From Siphonodentalium dalli (Eukaryota; Mollusca; Scaphopoda; Gadilida; Siphonodentaliidae), in NCBI GenBank assembly GCA_032622095.1, contig CP136064.1, positions 252,962,484 through 253,026,483 on the forward strand: DNA of 64,000 bases, written 5' to 3'. The notes beneath the pieces were generated by a model. The model searched no databases. It was not told the origin of the DNA and was given only the letters and a program-made list of their open reading frames with translations. Each line of letters starts with the position of its first letter. Within the stretch, counting starts at the first letter, position 1. Both the position numbers and the translations under genes were made by a program. This document shows, piece by piece, positions 21,933-30,331 of the stretch.

Positions 21933-22776
21933 AAATCGAGCGTGTACTGTGCCGCAGGCAGTGTGCGCTCAAAATGTAAACAACTTTCTCAAGTGTCGTT
22001 TTGGTCAACATATCGCTTTCTCGACGGGGAGATCTGATCCGAATAATAGCTAAGATGTATTTAGATAGAATTATTGAAAGAATTTGACCGATTATTGTGC
22101 ATTTTGACTCGAGAATCGAGTGGAGAAAACGTTTAGTCAAACACGCGAATTCTGCCAATTGCAGTTGCAGACGAGTCACGAGCGCTGTCAGAATCAGATA
22201 ATACAGATTGACAACAAATCGTCAAATGCAGGCCTGAAACTCACCTTTTTGGGAGGTAAATCCCACTTATTAGATATCAAAACAATCCTTCCTAAGCACA
22301 TTCCACAAGTTGCTAATATCTTAGGACACAGTAACAGTCAAAATGAATGAATTTAAATCACGATTCCGAGACGAAGCGAGACATGTACTGTGTACGATTT
22401 TTGACTCATTTTGAGTCGCCTTGTTTTCGATGACGTCATTTGCGTTGCCCCACAACCTTAACCCTTTCCAATTACAGCGGCATTTCAATTGGTTGAAATT
22501 AAAAATTTCTCAAGTTCTAGCTCAACCTGAATCTAGTTACCCAATTGGTAGAATTACTTTAGCAGTACAATTTAGTTTTATCAATTATAACTATAATTTT
22601 ATTGACGATATGAGCTCAACATCATAATATGAAACTGTTTATGGCGGTGTTATCCAAACGTGTGCTTTGATAATGGTTATAATTTTATTTTGCGATCAAA
22701 CGTCAGTGCAGCTCAGCAGAAACGCATAGGCACTATTTCAATTCAGCAGAAACGCATGAGTCCTACGATAATAGTA
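21933..22776. other. Unassigned non-coding DNA
   Basis: Frames at 22120-22350 and 22421-22627 on + and 21892-22179 on - show no domain that I recognise. A short direct pair CAGCAGAAACGCAT occurs near 22714 and 22745. Confidence 0.4.
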
Positions 22777-22814
22777 CACCCACTGAACGCGCTTCGCGCG
22801 TTGGTCAGTGGGTG
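22777..22814. repeat. Short GC-rich hairpin
   Basis: CACCCACTGA and TCAGTGGGTG pair, followed inward by ACGCG/CGCGT around a CTTCG loop, with a three-base bulge on the right side. It is not followed by a T-run and has no adjacent gene, so it is probably an element remnant and not a terminator. Confidence 0.75.
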
Positions 22815-23306
22815 AAAAATCAACACTTCGCTGCATTTACATATAAAACTTGATGTGATATGTTAATTAACTCAGATTACGTGTGTTTGAGCACGGATTA
22901 AACGCTCAATCAATACACCAATCAATATATGGCTAATCTATAGTGAGGTGACATCAGTTGTCCGCGAAGACGACATGACACGTTCAGCCATGTCTGGATT
23001 CTGGCGCGCAGAGACAAATGACGCCTTTACGTCATTACGCCGTAACTGCCTTCATTTTGTTAACAAATGAAACTGATATAATATGAACCTATGTAAGACA
23101 TATTCATAACAACTTACTGTTTATAAATAAATAAATACATCAGTTGTCCATTGCCACATATCAGAAGTTGTGAAGTAGAAAATTCGTTTCATATCTGATT
23201 CCGCGATTTTGTGAAACCACTGCCGGAAGTCACGTGATTTTCACGAAAATGTTGTGTGAATAAGGTGACACTCCACAGTTTCGAATGATCAGTAGGGGTA
23301 AATTTC
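22815..23306. other. Unassigned non-coding DNA
   Basis: AAGGTGACACTCCACAGTTT at about 23266-23285 reappears inverted at about 24220-24239, so this stretch and 23636-24344 may be the outer parts of one larger inverted structure enclosing the TTA-flanked element. No gene was seen. Confidence 0.4.
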
Positions 23307-23635
23307 TTAGTGCCACCGCACACGCTGCGATTAAAATCGTAAGTGGGGAAAATCGCAGGAGGAAGCATCCAATGCGCATGCCCACGACAATATCGTAGCC
23401 AAATCGTAGCAATCAAGCACTGTTTGATTTTACCAGGAAAATCGTGGCGTGACTTTGGCAACGCGCGCGATCGTAGCTGTCACATGACCACTGTCGCACT
23501 GGTCATGTTGTAAATACCACGAAAATCGTAGCTGCAAAGATCGCAGCACCGTAGCGTCTGCGGGCAAGCTACGATTTCTCCACCTACGATTTTCCCCACT
23601 TACGATTTTAATCGTAGCGTCTGCGGTGGCACTTA
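23307..23635. mobile_element. TTA-flanked inverted-repeat element (329 bp)
   Basis: TTA at 23307-23309 and 23633-23635 bounds ends reading GTGCCACCGCA-ACGCT-CGA and the complement. The inverted match runs about 53 bp through TTAAAATCGTAAGTGGGGAA. A 3 bp TTA duplication is the pattern of PIF/Harbinger elements, which is an inference. The interior is rich in the word ATCGTAGC and its complement in both orientations, so it is a patchwork of subrepeats. The element is non-coding. Confidence 0.75.
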
Positions 23636-24344
23636 GAATAGAGTACCAGTGTTTTCTGTCACCATGGGTGTGGTATGTTTATTGAGAGAAGGTTAGTTAT
23701 GAATTTGTGGATTTTTAGAGGATGTCTTTGAGTTTTGAAAAATATTGTTTCAGGTGACCTTGACCCCACCAGTATGAAGTAGTAGCGATTTCTGCGAAAC
23801 AGTGGCTCCAGACACCAGCGTGACTTTTTAGCACCTAAAATTTGTCATCTGCATGAAAAAATTTTTTTTTTAAATTACAGTGGTGAGAAGTTTGAAATTT
23901 TTTGATATTTTGGTGAGGAAACAGTGTTCTTCCAGACAACATAGGCGACTATACCATAGATTGTCTGGTTTTTGTGTCCCATGGGCCTGAAAATCGCTTA
24001 TTTTGGCCATTTTTGCATCAAAATTTCATTTTTCAGGCACACAATCAAGGGGCATAACTCTTGCTACCCCCATTAAAATGACAATTCTGTACCAAAATCT
24101 TTAAGCCTAGTATGTGCTCAACCCAGGTATGTATACATTGTATATGTGTTGTGGGATCACATTTCAGTTATTTTTCATTGAATTGGTGCCCCCTTATTTT
24201 TGCACCAATCCCTGCAGAAACTGTGGAGTGTCACCTAAAAGTTTCTCCTTCACGGTATACTCTAATTTATGTGTGACGTCACAAATACGCACGCCCGCCT
24301 GTTACCTATACACGACCCGAGCTCGGGCGCGCCGAGCGGGGTCG
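23636..24344. other. Unassigned non-coding DNA
   Basis: No gene was recognised. The block AAACTGTGGAGTGTCACCT near 24221 is the reverse complement of 23267-23285. A short GC-rich patch (GAGCTCGGGCGCGCCGAGC, about 24319-24337) lies just left of the TTAA element. Confidence 0.4.
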
Positions 24345-24756
24345 TTAACCCTTTACCCAACAAACCGGCCAAAAACGCCCAAATAAAGCTTCAACAGCCT
24401 AAAATATCTTCGGTCTGTCTCAATAACACCATGCAAATATGGATATCGTTGGAACCGGTTCATTGACCACATTGTATTGGTTACAGTTATGCCCTGTGTC
24501 AATGCTTTCTCTTATATATGCGAGTCGACCATAGGTCGCCTCGCATATATAAGAGAATGCATTGGCCTAAAAAAAATCTTTTTTTAACACTTTTTACCAT
24601 TTTTTCTTATAATATTTTCTACATTCTTTGACAATTTGATCATTTTTAATGTGTTAAGCCAATGCATTCTCTTATATATGCGAGGCGACCTATGGTCGAC
24701 TCGCATATATCAGAGAATGCATTGGCACAGGGCCCTTTTGTTGGGTAAAGGGTTAA
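24345..24756 (+). mobile_element. TTAA-flanked double-hairpin MITE, copy 3
   Basis: TTAA at 24345-24348 and 24753-24756 encloses a 412 bp copy with intact termini CCCTTTACCCAACA and TGTTGGGTAAAGGG. Hairpins lie at 24498-24566 and 24658-24726. The extra 12 bp relative to the other copies is mostly in the AT-rich spacer between hairpins. It has the same orientation as 6586-6985. It inserted at or near the left edge of an R17 family repeat. Two plus-strand frames overlapping the left end are not genes. Confidence 0.9.
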
Positions 24757-25125
24757 TATATTAATTGGAACTAAATCTGCTGCATCCTGCTTCTGGATTG
24801 TCAGAAGAGAGGTTCTGTTTACGACCGTGTATACTTTCGACACCGTTGACAGAACGTGTACGACTATATGGGTGCGTTCGAGACAATCGCGTTTATATAC
24901 ATAGAGCTATTACATGCATGACAAGACATATCCTTCAACCACGCTCGGTTTCTATCGAATAAACATCTACAGGGCATCTGTCAACAAGGTGCAGTATCAT
25001 TGCCGCACCCGAGGAACGATAGGCATTGATGTACCCAGGTGTGTCAATCGAGACTGGCATGATGTGTGTAATAAAATGCACATTGAGTGATTCGGCATCT
25101 GAAAGTATTTGAATCATTGGATATA
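24757..25125. repeat. Interspersed repeat family R17, copy D
   Basis: The copy aligns with the right halves of copies A and B: ATTAATTGGAACTAAATCTG, TTTACGACCGTGTATACTTT, CATCTACAGGGCATCTGTCA and GAAAGTATTTGAATCATT. The left half is replaced by the TTAA element. Confidence 0.75.
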
Positions 25126-25510
25126 TTTATCATGTCAAAACTAGAAAAGGAACCAAATATCAAAAGAACCAGGTTCCCAATCGTCTCTACAATCGCATGT
25201 GCTTAAACGTCCAGCTGCCGCAACATCATCCACCCAAGCACATTTGCCTGACAATATACAAACAATTCATAGTTTAATTGACACGAAATCTGCTGCTTCC
25301 TGCTTCAGAAGACATATCCTGTTTACGACCATGTATACTTTCAACAGCGTTGACTTAACGTGAATGGGGGCAATTTATGGATGAGTCTCAGAAGATTGAG
25401 TGTTGTTGCCACCTGCTATGGCAAGCCATTGTCATAAAATACGCTCTGTTTCTCTCGAAGAGTAATGTAAGGGCGTCCGCCTATACAACGTGAAGAATAA
25501 TTACCGCATG
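25126..25510. repeat. Interspersed repeat family R17, partial copy E
   Basis: This copy follows copy D head to tail. It has ATCATGTCAAAACTAGAAAA, CAGCTGCCGCAACATCAT, ATTTGCCTGACAATATACAA and TGTTTACGACCATGTATACT, then decays after about 25,500, where a SINE follows. Confidence 0.72.
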
Positions 25511-25546
25511 TATATTCAACTGTCTTTATAGGCACAATGGACAATC

Positions 25547-25860
25547 TACTATTGATTGATTGATTGATTTGGGGTTTAATGTCGCTTTCTGCAACTAAGG
25601 CCATATCACGACATTGCCATTCTTAGTGGTGGAGGAAATCCGCGCACTTACGGCTAATCTAACAGTGTTTCAATGGCTGATAAACTCGTCGACTGTGTGC
25701 GGCAAACCATCGGCCATTGGCGAGTAACTGGCAACTCCACCAGATAACGATTTCGAGTTACAAAGTCCACGGTGGAAACATGTGGATTTGAACCCTCATC
25801 GCCAGCGTCGGGGGGAGAAACGGAGTTGTACCCTAACAGATTGAGCCACCGAGGCCCCCA
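25547..25860 (-). mobile_element. tRNA-derived SINE, about 310 bp
   Basis: Read on the minus strand, the head starts GGGGCCTCGGTGGCTCAATC. An A box (TGGCTCAATCTGT, from 25848 down to 25836) and a B box (GGGTTCAAATCC, 25795 down to 25784) are both clear, so it carries an internal polymerase III promoter. The body ends in ACATTAAACCCCAAATC and a (AATC)n tail at 25551-25570, the usual SINE tail pattern. A short ACTAT direct repeat flanks it and may be the target-site duplication, but it is too short to be sure. Such elements depend on a LINE for movement. Confidence 0.85.
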
Positions 25861-25984
25861 CTATATACTATGTATTGTTACGTATTTTCATATGATCGTA
25901 TCAGGATAGGGCAACTTGCAAGTTGTATAACTTGTGCCCCTATCCCTATATATGTATATGTGATTTTGATATATTAAAATATGT

Positions 25985-26339
25985 TTAAAGGGGGACTGTA
26001 TACTAAAATCCGGCCAATTATGGCACCATCTCCTTTTTATACTCAACAGAATATATGCAACAAATGAATGCATTTGAGCCATGAATTATTTAAAAATATA
26101 CTCATTTGCTCTAGGAAAGATACAAACAACATGGTAATTATAATGAAAATGAGTTCGTGACTCGAGTGATAAACTAATTTTCATTATAAATACCATGGTG
26201 TTTGCATCGTTCATAGAGCACATGAGTGTATTGTTTACTAATGCATGGCTCAAATTCATCCATGTGTTGCATCTGTTTTGTTGAGTATTAAAGGAGATGG
26301 TCCCATAAATGGCGGGAGTTGTATACAGTACACCTTTAA
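25985..26339. mobile_element. TTAA-flanked foldback element (355 bp)
   Basis: TTAA at 25985-25988 and 26336-26339 bounds ends AAGGGGGACTGTATAC and GTATACAGTACACCTT, imperfect complements. Pairing continues through ACCATCTCCTTT and TACTCAACA, GTTGCA-type words, CTCATTTGCTCT-type words and TTATAATGAAAAT to the centre near 26163, so almost the whole element is a palindrome with about 75-85% arm match by eye. It is non-coding. The third TTAA-flanked family in this window. Confidence 0.8.
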
Positions 26340-27178
26340 CGTAAACAAGTATAATTGGATTTATTGATTGAAAAGCTGGAGCGCTTAACTATGTGCAAGC
26401 ATTTTTTTGTGTGTGTGAAAATATGTCGTTGTGTCATTTGAAACACTTTCTCAAAACGATACTTCCCGGTTTAAAAGACAAAAACATTCTGTCCAAGGAA
26501 AATCAATTTAATTGAACTAACAAAGTAATGGGTGCGCTAAAGAACAATATTTACTTTCACTTTTTCTTGATTTTCTAAAGAATTTAACAGCAGCGCATCA
26601 TAATTTGGTTTTGAGAAATATTTTTTTTTCTGATAAAAACATGTCCCCATAATTCTTAGCTATGAAATATTTCCCTTTGAACTTCAACAGTACTTATCAT
26701 TCAGATAATATTTCTGGTTTATTAAGAATGCATCTCGGTTGCACCAAATAGTTTTAAATTTAATCTGCGAACAACCATTACTGCACATTAGTAGAATTTA
26801 TTATCCTTTCCACTAGAGTGCGAGTAAGTTAATATAAATTGGCTATTGAAACAGGACGGCGCACTCAACCACCGACGGAATTAGATCAAAGACTAGGTAT
26901 ATTTTGTTCCGATGACGCTGTTGAAGACGAAATGTACTTTCTCCTTAATTCCTCTCCTTACCGCACACAACGCCTTGATCTCGTTAACCTGTTGAATATA
27001 CATTTCTGAGACGTCGAAAGCATGACCCAAAATGAATAGCTTGTCAAAATCTTATCCAACAATATCCCTAATATATGCCATTCAATTTGTCATTATGATC
27101 CGCAGATTATTCTCGGTACGTAAAGAGCATCGTATAATTATTAATAACCAATGATTATGTAAACGAGACTACACTTTG
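26340..27178. other. Unassigned non-coding DNA
   Basis: I see no gene, tandem repeat or paired termini in this AT-rich stretch. Confidence 0.4.
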
Positions 27179-27431
27179 CAAGCCTTGAAATAGGGTGTCT
27201 GTCATTTGCAGAATGAGGTCCCCAGAGGGTGGATTTAGTGATGCTACCCCGCATAGCGGCTAGCATCACCAAATTCACATTCTGTGGACCTCATTCTGCT
27301 TACACCTCAGCAGAATGAGGTTCCCAGAGGGTGAATTTTGTTATGCTAGCCCGCTATGCGGGGTAGCATCACTAAATTCACCCTCTGGGGACCTCATTCT
27401 GCAAATGACAGACATCCTATTTCAAGGCTTG
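27179..27431. mobile_element. Double-hairpin foldback element, unrelated in sequence to the TTAA family
   Basis: Outer arms 27179-27207 and 27403-27431 are reverse complements with one difference (CAAGCCTTGAAATAGG). Inside are two hairpins, 27208-27299 and 27310-27402. Each opens with GCAGAATGAGGT and closes with ACCTCATTCTGC, and each has a CCCGCATAGCGG-like centre, with the second an inverted version of the first. CTTTGCA occurs on both sides (27174-27180 and 27435-27441) and could be a target-site duplication. It encodes no protein; the plus-strand frame from 27315 is a read-through. Confidence 0.75.
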
Positions 27432-27983
27432 ACCCTTTGCACGTTCAGCTTCCATGAAGTTATGCATTACCTAATTTACCTTCTATTAATATATTTTATA
27501 CTGTTTACTACACAGTGTACATGTATATGTTATTATGTCTGTATACTATACTCATCAGGATGTTTTGCCATTAAACTTATATTATCAAATATTATCTGAG
27601 CTCCACCTTAAGCAACACATTCGACAATAGCAGTATATATATAACGTACGGCATCGAACAGGAATTCCCCCCGATTCTTCTTTTGATATATATGTCTGGA
27701 TCTAATTCATTAGATGGTAACTGTCCGTTGTGATTGATGGTTCGTTAAATCAGACCTGACCTTCGGCGTTGTGCTGTTATTTGCTTTATAAATGTTGCAG
27801 AAAATTGCGCCTGCATGCACACGAGAAAGTTATTTTCACGTGCTGATTGGAACGTGGTTTGCTGTTGTTTTCTATAACATTGTTTTATCCAAATTACTAA
27901 AGGAATGTACCTTCATGCTCGGTATTTGTCGTTCCTACACCTTTGCTAAGCTTTCTTGGTGAGTGATTGCTGATGATCACGAT
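27432..27983. other. Unassigned non-coding DNA
   Basis: No gene was seen. TGTTTTCTATAACATT near 27866 recurs near 28165, on the other side of an inverted-repeat arm. Confidence 0.4.
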
Positions 27984-28477
27984 GGGGTATCACGTGGTAT
28001 CGAGGTTGATGAGTACCACGCATTCAAAATGGCTGAGGCGAGCGCAAACGTACAAAAACCTAATATATGAAGAACTGACACAACACATATCATTTTATCA
28101 TTTAAACTGTTACGAGCATATGCTTGTTTATTTTTAAAACAAGTTGATACCTTTTTTAGTTTTTTTAGTTGTTTTCTATAACATTCTTATCAAAGTTTCC
28201 AGTCGGAGGTTCGTGAAATACACCAGTCGATATACATCTAGGAAAATCCTTCGTCTGACAACTTTTGGTTAGAATATTAGGGCAAACAACTGTGAGTTTG
28301 GACACAAATGAGGTGTCAGCTTGTTTGAAATATAGTATAGCATATCCTCGTTACTGCCACAATACTATGTAATATGTCATATCCTAGTTTATTACCTTTT
28401 TCCTCGTTTCTGGTCGCGTTTGCGATCGCCTCAGCCATTTTGAATGCATCATCAACTCGAAACCACGTGATTCCCCG
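27984..28477. repeat. Inverted repeat pair, about 62 bp arms, 366 bp apart
   Basis: Left arm 27984-28050 and right arm 28417-28477 are imperfect reverse complements sharing ATCACGTGG, TCGAG, GATGA, GCATTCAAAATGGCTGAGGC and CGCAAACG. The left arm carries a few extra bases around GTACCACG. This could be a miniature inverted-repeat element, but I find no convincing target duplication. Confidence 0.7.
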
Positions 28478-28565
28478 CCGTGAGAAATGTTAGGTCTAAA
28501 GTTTGACCTATTTTGATAACCGGAACCGGAAAGGGGTGTAACAAAAAATGTGTTGAAAATATAGA

Positions 28566-28705
28566 ATATACGCATAGTGTTTCTGAATAACAAATTTAAT
28601 CCACGAGTGGGATTGGCGATTTACACCACGAGCTTCAGCGAGTGGTGTAAATCACCAATCCAACGAGTGGATTAAATTTGTTATTCAGAAACACTATGCG
28701 TATAT
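28566..28705. repeat. Foldback repeat of 140 bp
   Basis: AATATACGCATAGTGTTTCT at the left pairs with its reverse complement at 28686-28705. Pairing continues through GAATAACAAATTTAATCCAC and GGATTGG-GATTTACACCAC to a short GAGCTTCAGC centre. Arms differ at about three positions. Confidence 0.88.
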
Positions 28706-28708
28706 TTT

Positions 28709-28874
28709 GTTTATGCCATGATCTTTACAATGCGATGGATAAACACTTTTCCGTTCAAATTGTATGGAGAAAGTTTAATCCACTCTGCGAAGTTTATGCC
28801 ACGATCTTTACAATGCGATGGATAAACACTTTTCCGTTCAAATTGTATGGAGAAAGTTTAATCCACTCTGCGAA
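28709..28874. repeat. 83 bp tandem duplication
   Basis: Two copies start at 28709 and 28792, each beginning GTTTATGCCAYGATCTTTAC and ending TTTAATCCACTCTGCGAA. They differ at one base. A third truncated GTTTAATCAACAG follows at 28875. The duplication adjoins the 140 bp foldback, and its TTTAATCCAC word is shared with the foldback arms. Confidence 0.93.
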
Positions 28875-29517
28875 GTTTAATCAACAGTAGGCACGTTTAA
28901 TCAACAGGTGTTGATTAAATGTAAAATTTAAACCGATGGCTTTATTTATATAGTAAAATAGGCGATCGTGGTATATACAAGCATCACCAGATATGTTCAA
29001 ATAATGTATTCTTAAACCAAATATATACCGTAATATATAGAGACACAACATATCAACACCCCCCCCCTCCCCATTTCATTTTCATATATAATTTTCATGT
29101 ATAGTTATGAATGTTCATTTATCTGAAGTAACTCTATTCACATGGAGTGGGCGATGCCGATAATTAATAGTTCGCATGCTGCGGCACACAAATATATATA
29201 TACACGGACATATATTTTTTTGAATGTATATGCATATTATAGACGTGAATATTCGGTATTTTCCATCAAAATGATATATATTTTGTCTTTCTGATGTGAC
29301 CAAATGACAGGTGTTATACATCCGCCCACACAAGGTATGTTTAATAATTGTGTTATAGTTCGTAAAAAAATCGCTTACATTTATTTTTCATGTAGAGACG
29401 ATCCCCTCCCTTCGACACTGTTACTATACATTCACGTCCGAATTGCTCAACAATAAATACTACCATGTCATGCATCTTTAAACGGGTCAGGCCAACGTAG
29501 AAGCGAACACCATCAGT
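28875..29517. other. Unassigned non-coding DNA
   Basis: The stretch holds a C-rich run at about 29059-29072 and AT-rich sequence. A minus frame at 29115-29333 has no domain. Confidence 0.4.
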
Positions 29518-29641
29518 TCGCAACAGACGGTCGCGTATCGGGATTCGAACTAAACAGACTATATATATATATATCCATCGCTGGGCGCCTTATGTTGTAT
29601 TTATGCGCCATGCGGATTACTATCTGCCCCACCGACGCCCC
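29518..29641 (-). mobile_element. tRNA-like sequence, probable SINE head
   Basis: On the minus strand the segment starts GGGGCGTCGGTGGGGCAGAT (from 29641). It has a plausible A box (TGGGGCAGATAGT) and a near-perfect B box in AGTTCGAATCCC (29551 down to 29540). An AT microsatellite of about 18 bases separates them (about 29559-29574), so it does not fold as a normal tRNA. It resembles the head of the SINE at 25547-25860 in its first bases (GGGGCSTCGGTGG). No body or tail could be delimited. Confidence 0.5.
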
Positions 29642-29825
29642 ATATTAACCGGGAAACTAGTTGAGCAAACACGAAGCATGTGACATTGACACCGATATGG
29701 CCATATGTGCAGAAAGGACCAGCAATGCAGGCAGTTTTTATGCAAAAGTTTTGAAATCAATTACACCGTATAATATATGATATGTGTAATGTAAATATGA
29801 CACCTGATTCGCTACACTATGGTCG

Positions 29826-30331
29826 TTTAAAAACTTTGAAAACACTTCTTCAAATATGGAAACGCTCATTAAAAACACTTCTTCAAATATCTCAGTTAAT
29901 TTTGGTCAATAGTAATCCTCGATTAATCCAAAGGTCAACCTTAAAAACACTTCTTCAAATATCTCAGTTAGTTATGGTTAATATTAATCCACGATTAATC
30001 CTAATGTCAACCTTAAAAATACTTCTTCATATATCTCAGTTAGTTATAGTCAATAGTAATCCTCGATTAATCCTAATGTCAACCTTAAAAACACTTCTTC
30101 ATATATCTCAGTTAGTTATAGTCAATGGTAATCATCGATTAATCCTAAGGTCAACCTTAAAAACACTTCTTCATATATCTCAGTTAGTTATAGTCAATAG
30201 TAATCATCGATTAATCCTAATGTCAACCTTAAAAACACTTCTTCATATATCTCAGTTAGTTATAGTCAATAGTAATCATCGTTCAAATATATCAGTTAGT
30301 TATAGTCAATAGTAATCCTCGATTAATCCTA
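29826..30331. repeat. Left edge of the satellite, degenerate monomers
   Basis: The array starts with partial units: two AAAACACTTCTTCAAATAT pieces about 44 bp apart without the rest of the monomer. More divergent units follow (TTTTGGTCAAT, CCAAAGGTCAACC, AATACTTCTT). A monomer with about 31 bases missing lies near 30,280 (CATCG joined to TTCAAATATATCAG). Edge variants CAAATATCTC and AAGGTCAACC persist for the next kilobase and then vanish. Divergent edges are expected where unequal exchange homogenises only the interior. Confidence 0.85.

Noticed and set aside
22777-22814. GC-rich hairpin as an intrinsic terminator
   Set aside because: There is no T-run after the stem and no gene upstream, and the sequence is eukaryotic.
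27969-28020. CTGATGA words as a hammerhead ribozyme core
   Set aside because: No GAAA core segment or closing helices at the required distance. The satellite monomer also lacks a CTGATGA core, so it is not a ribozyme-bearing satellite.
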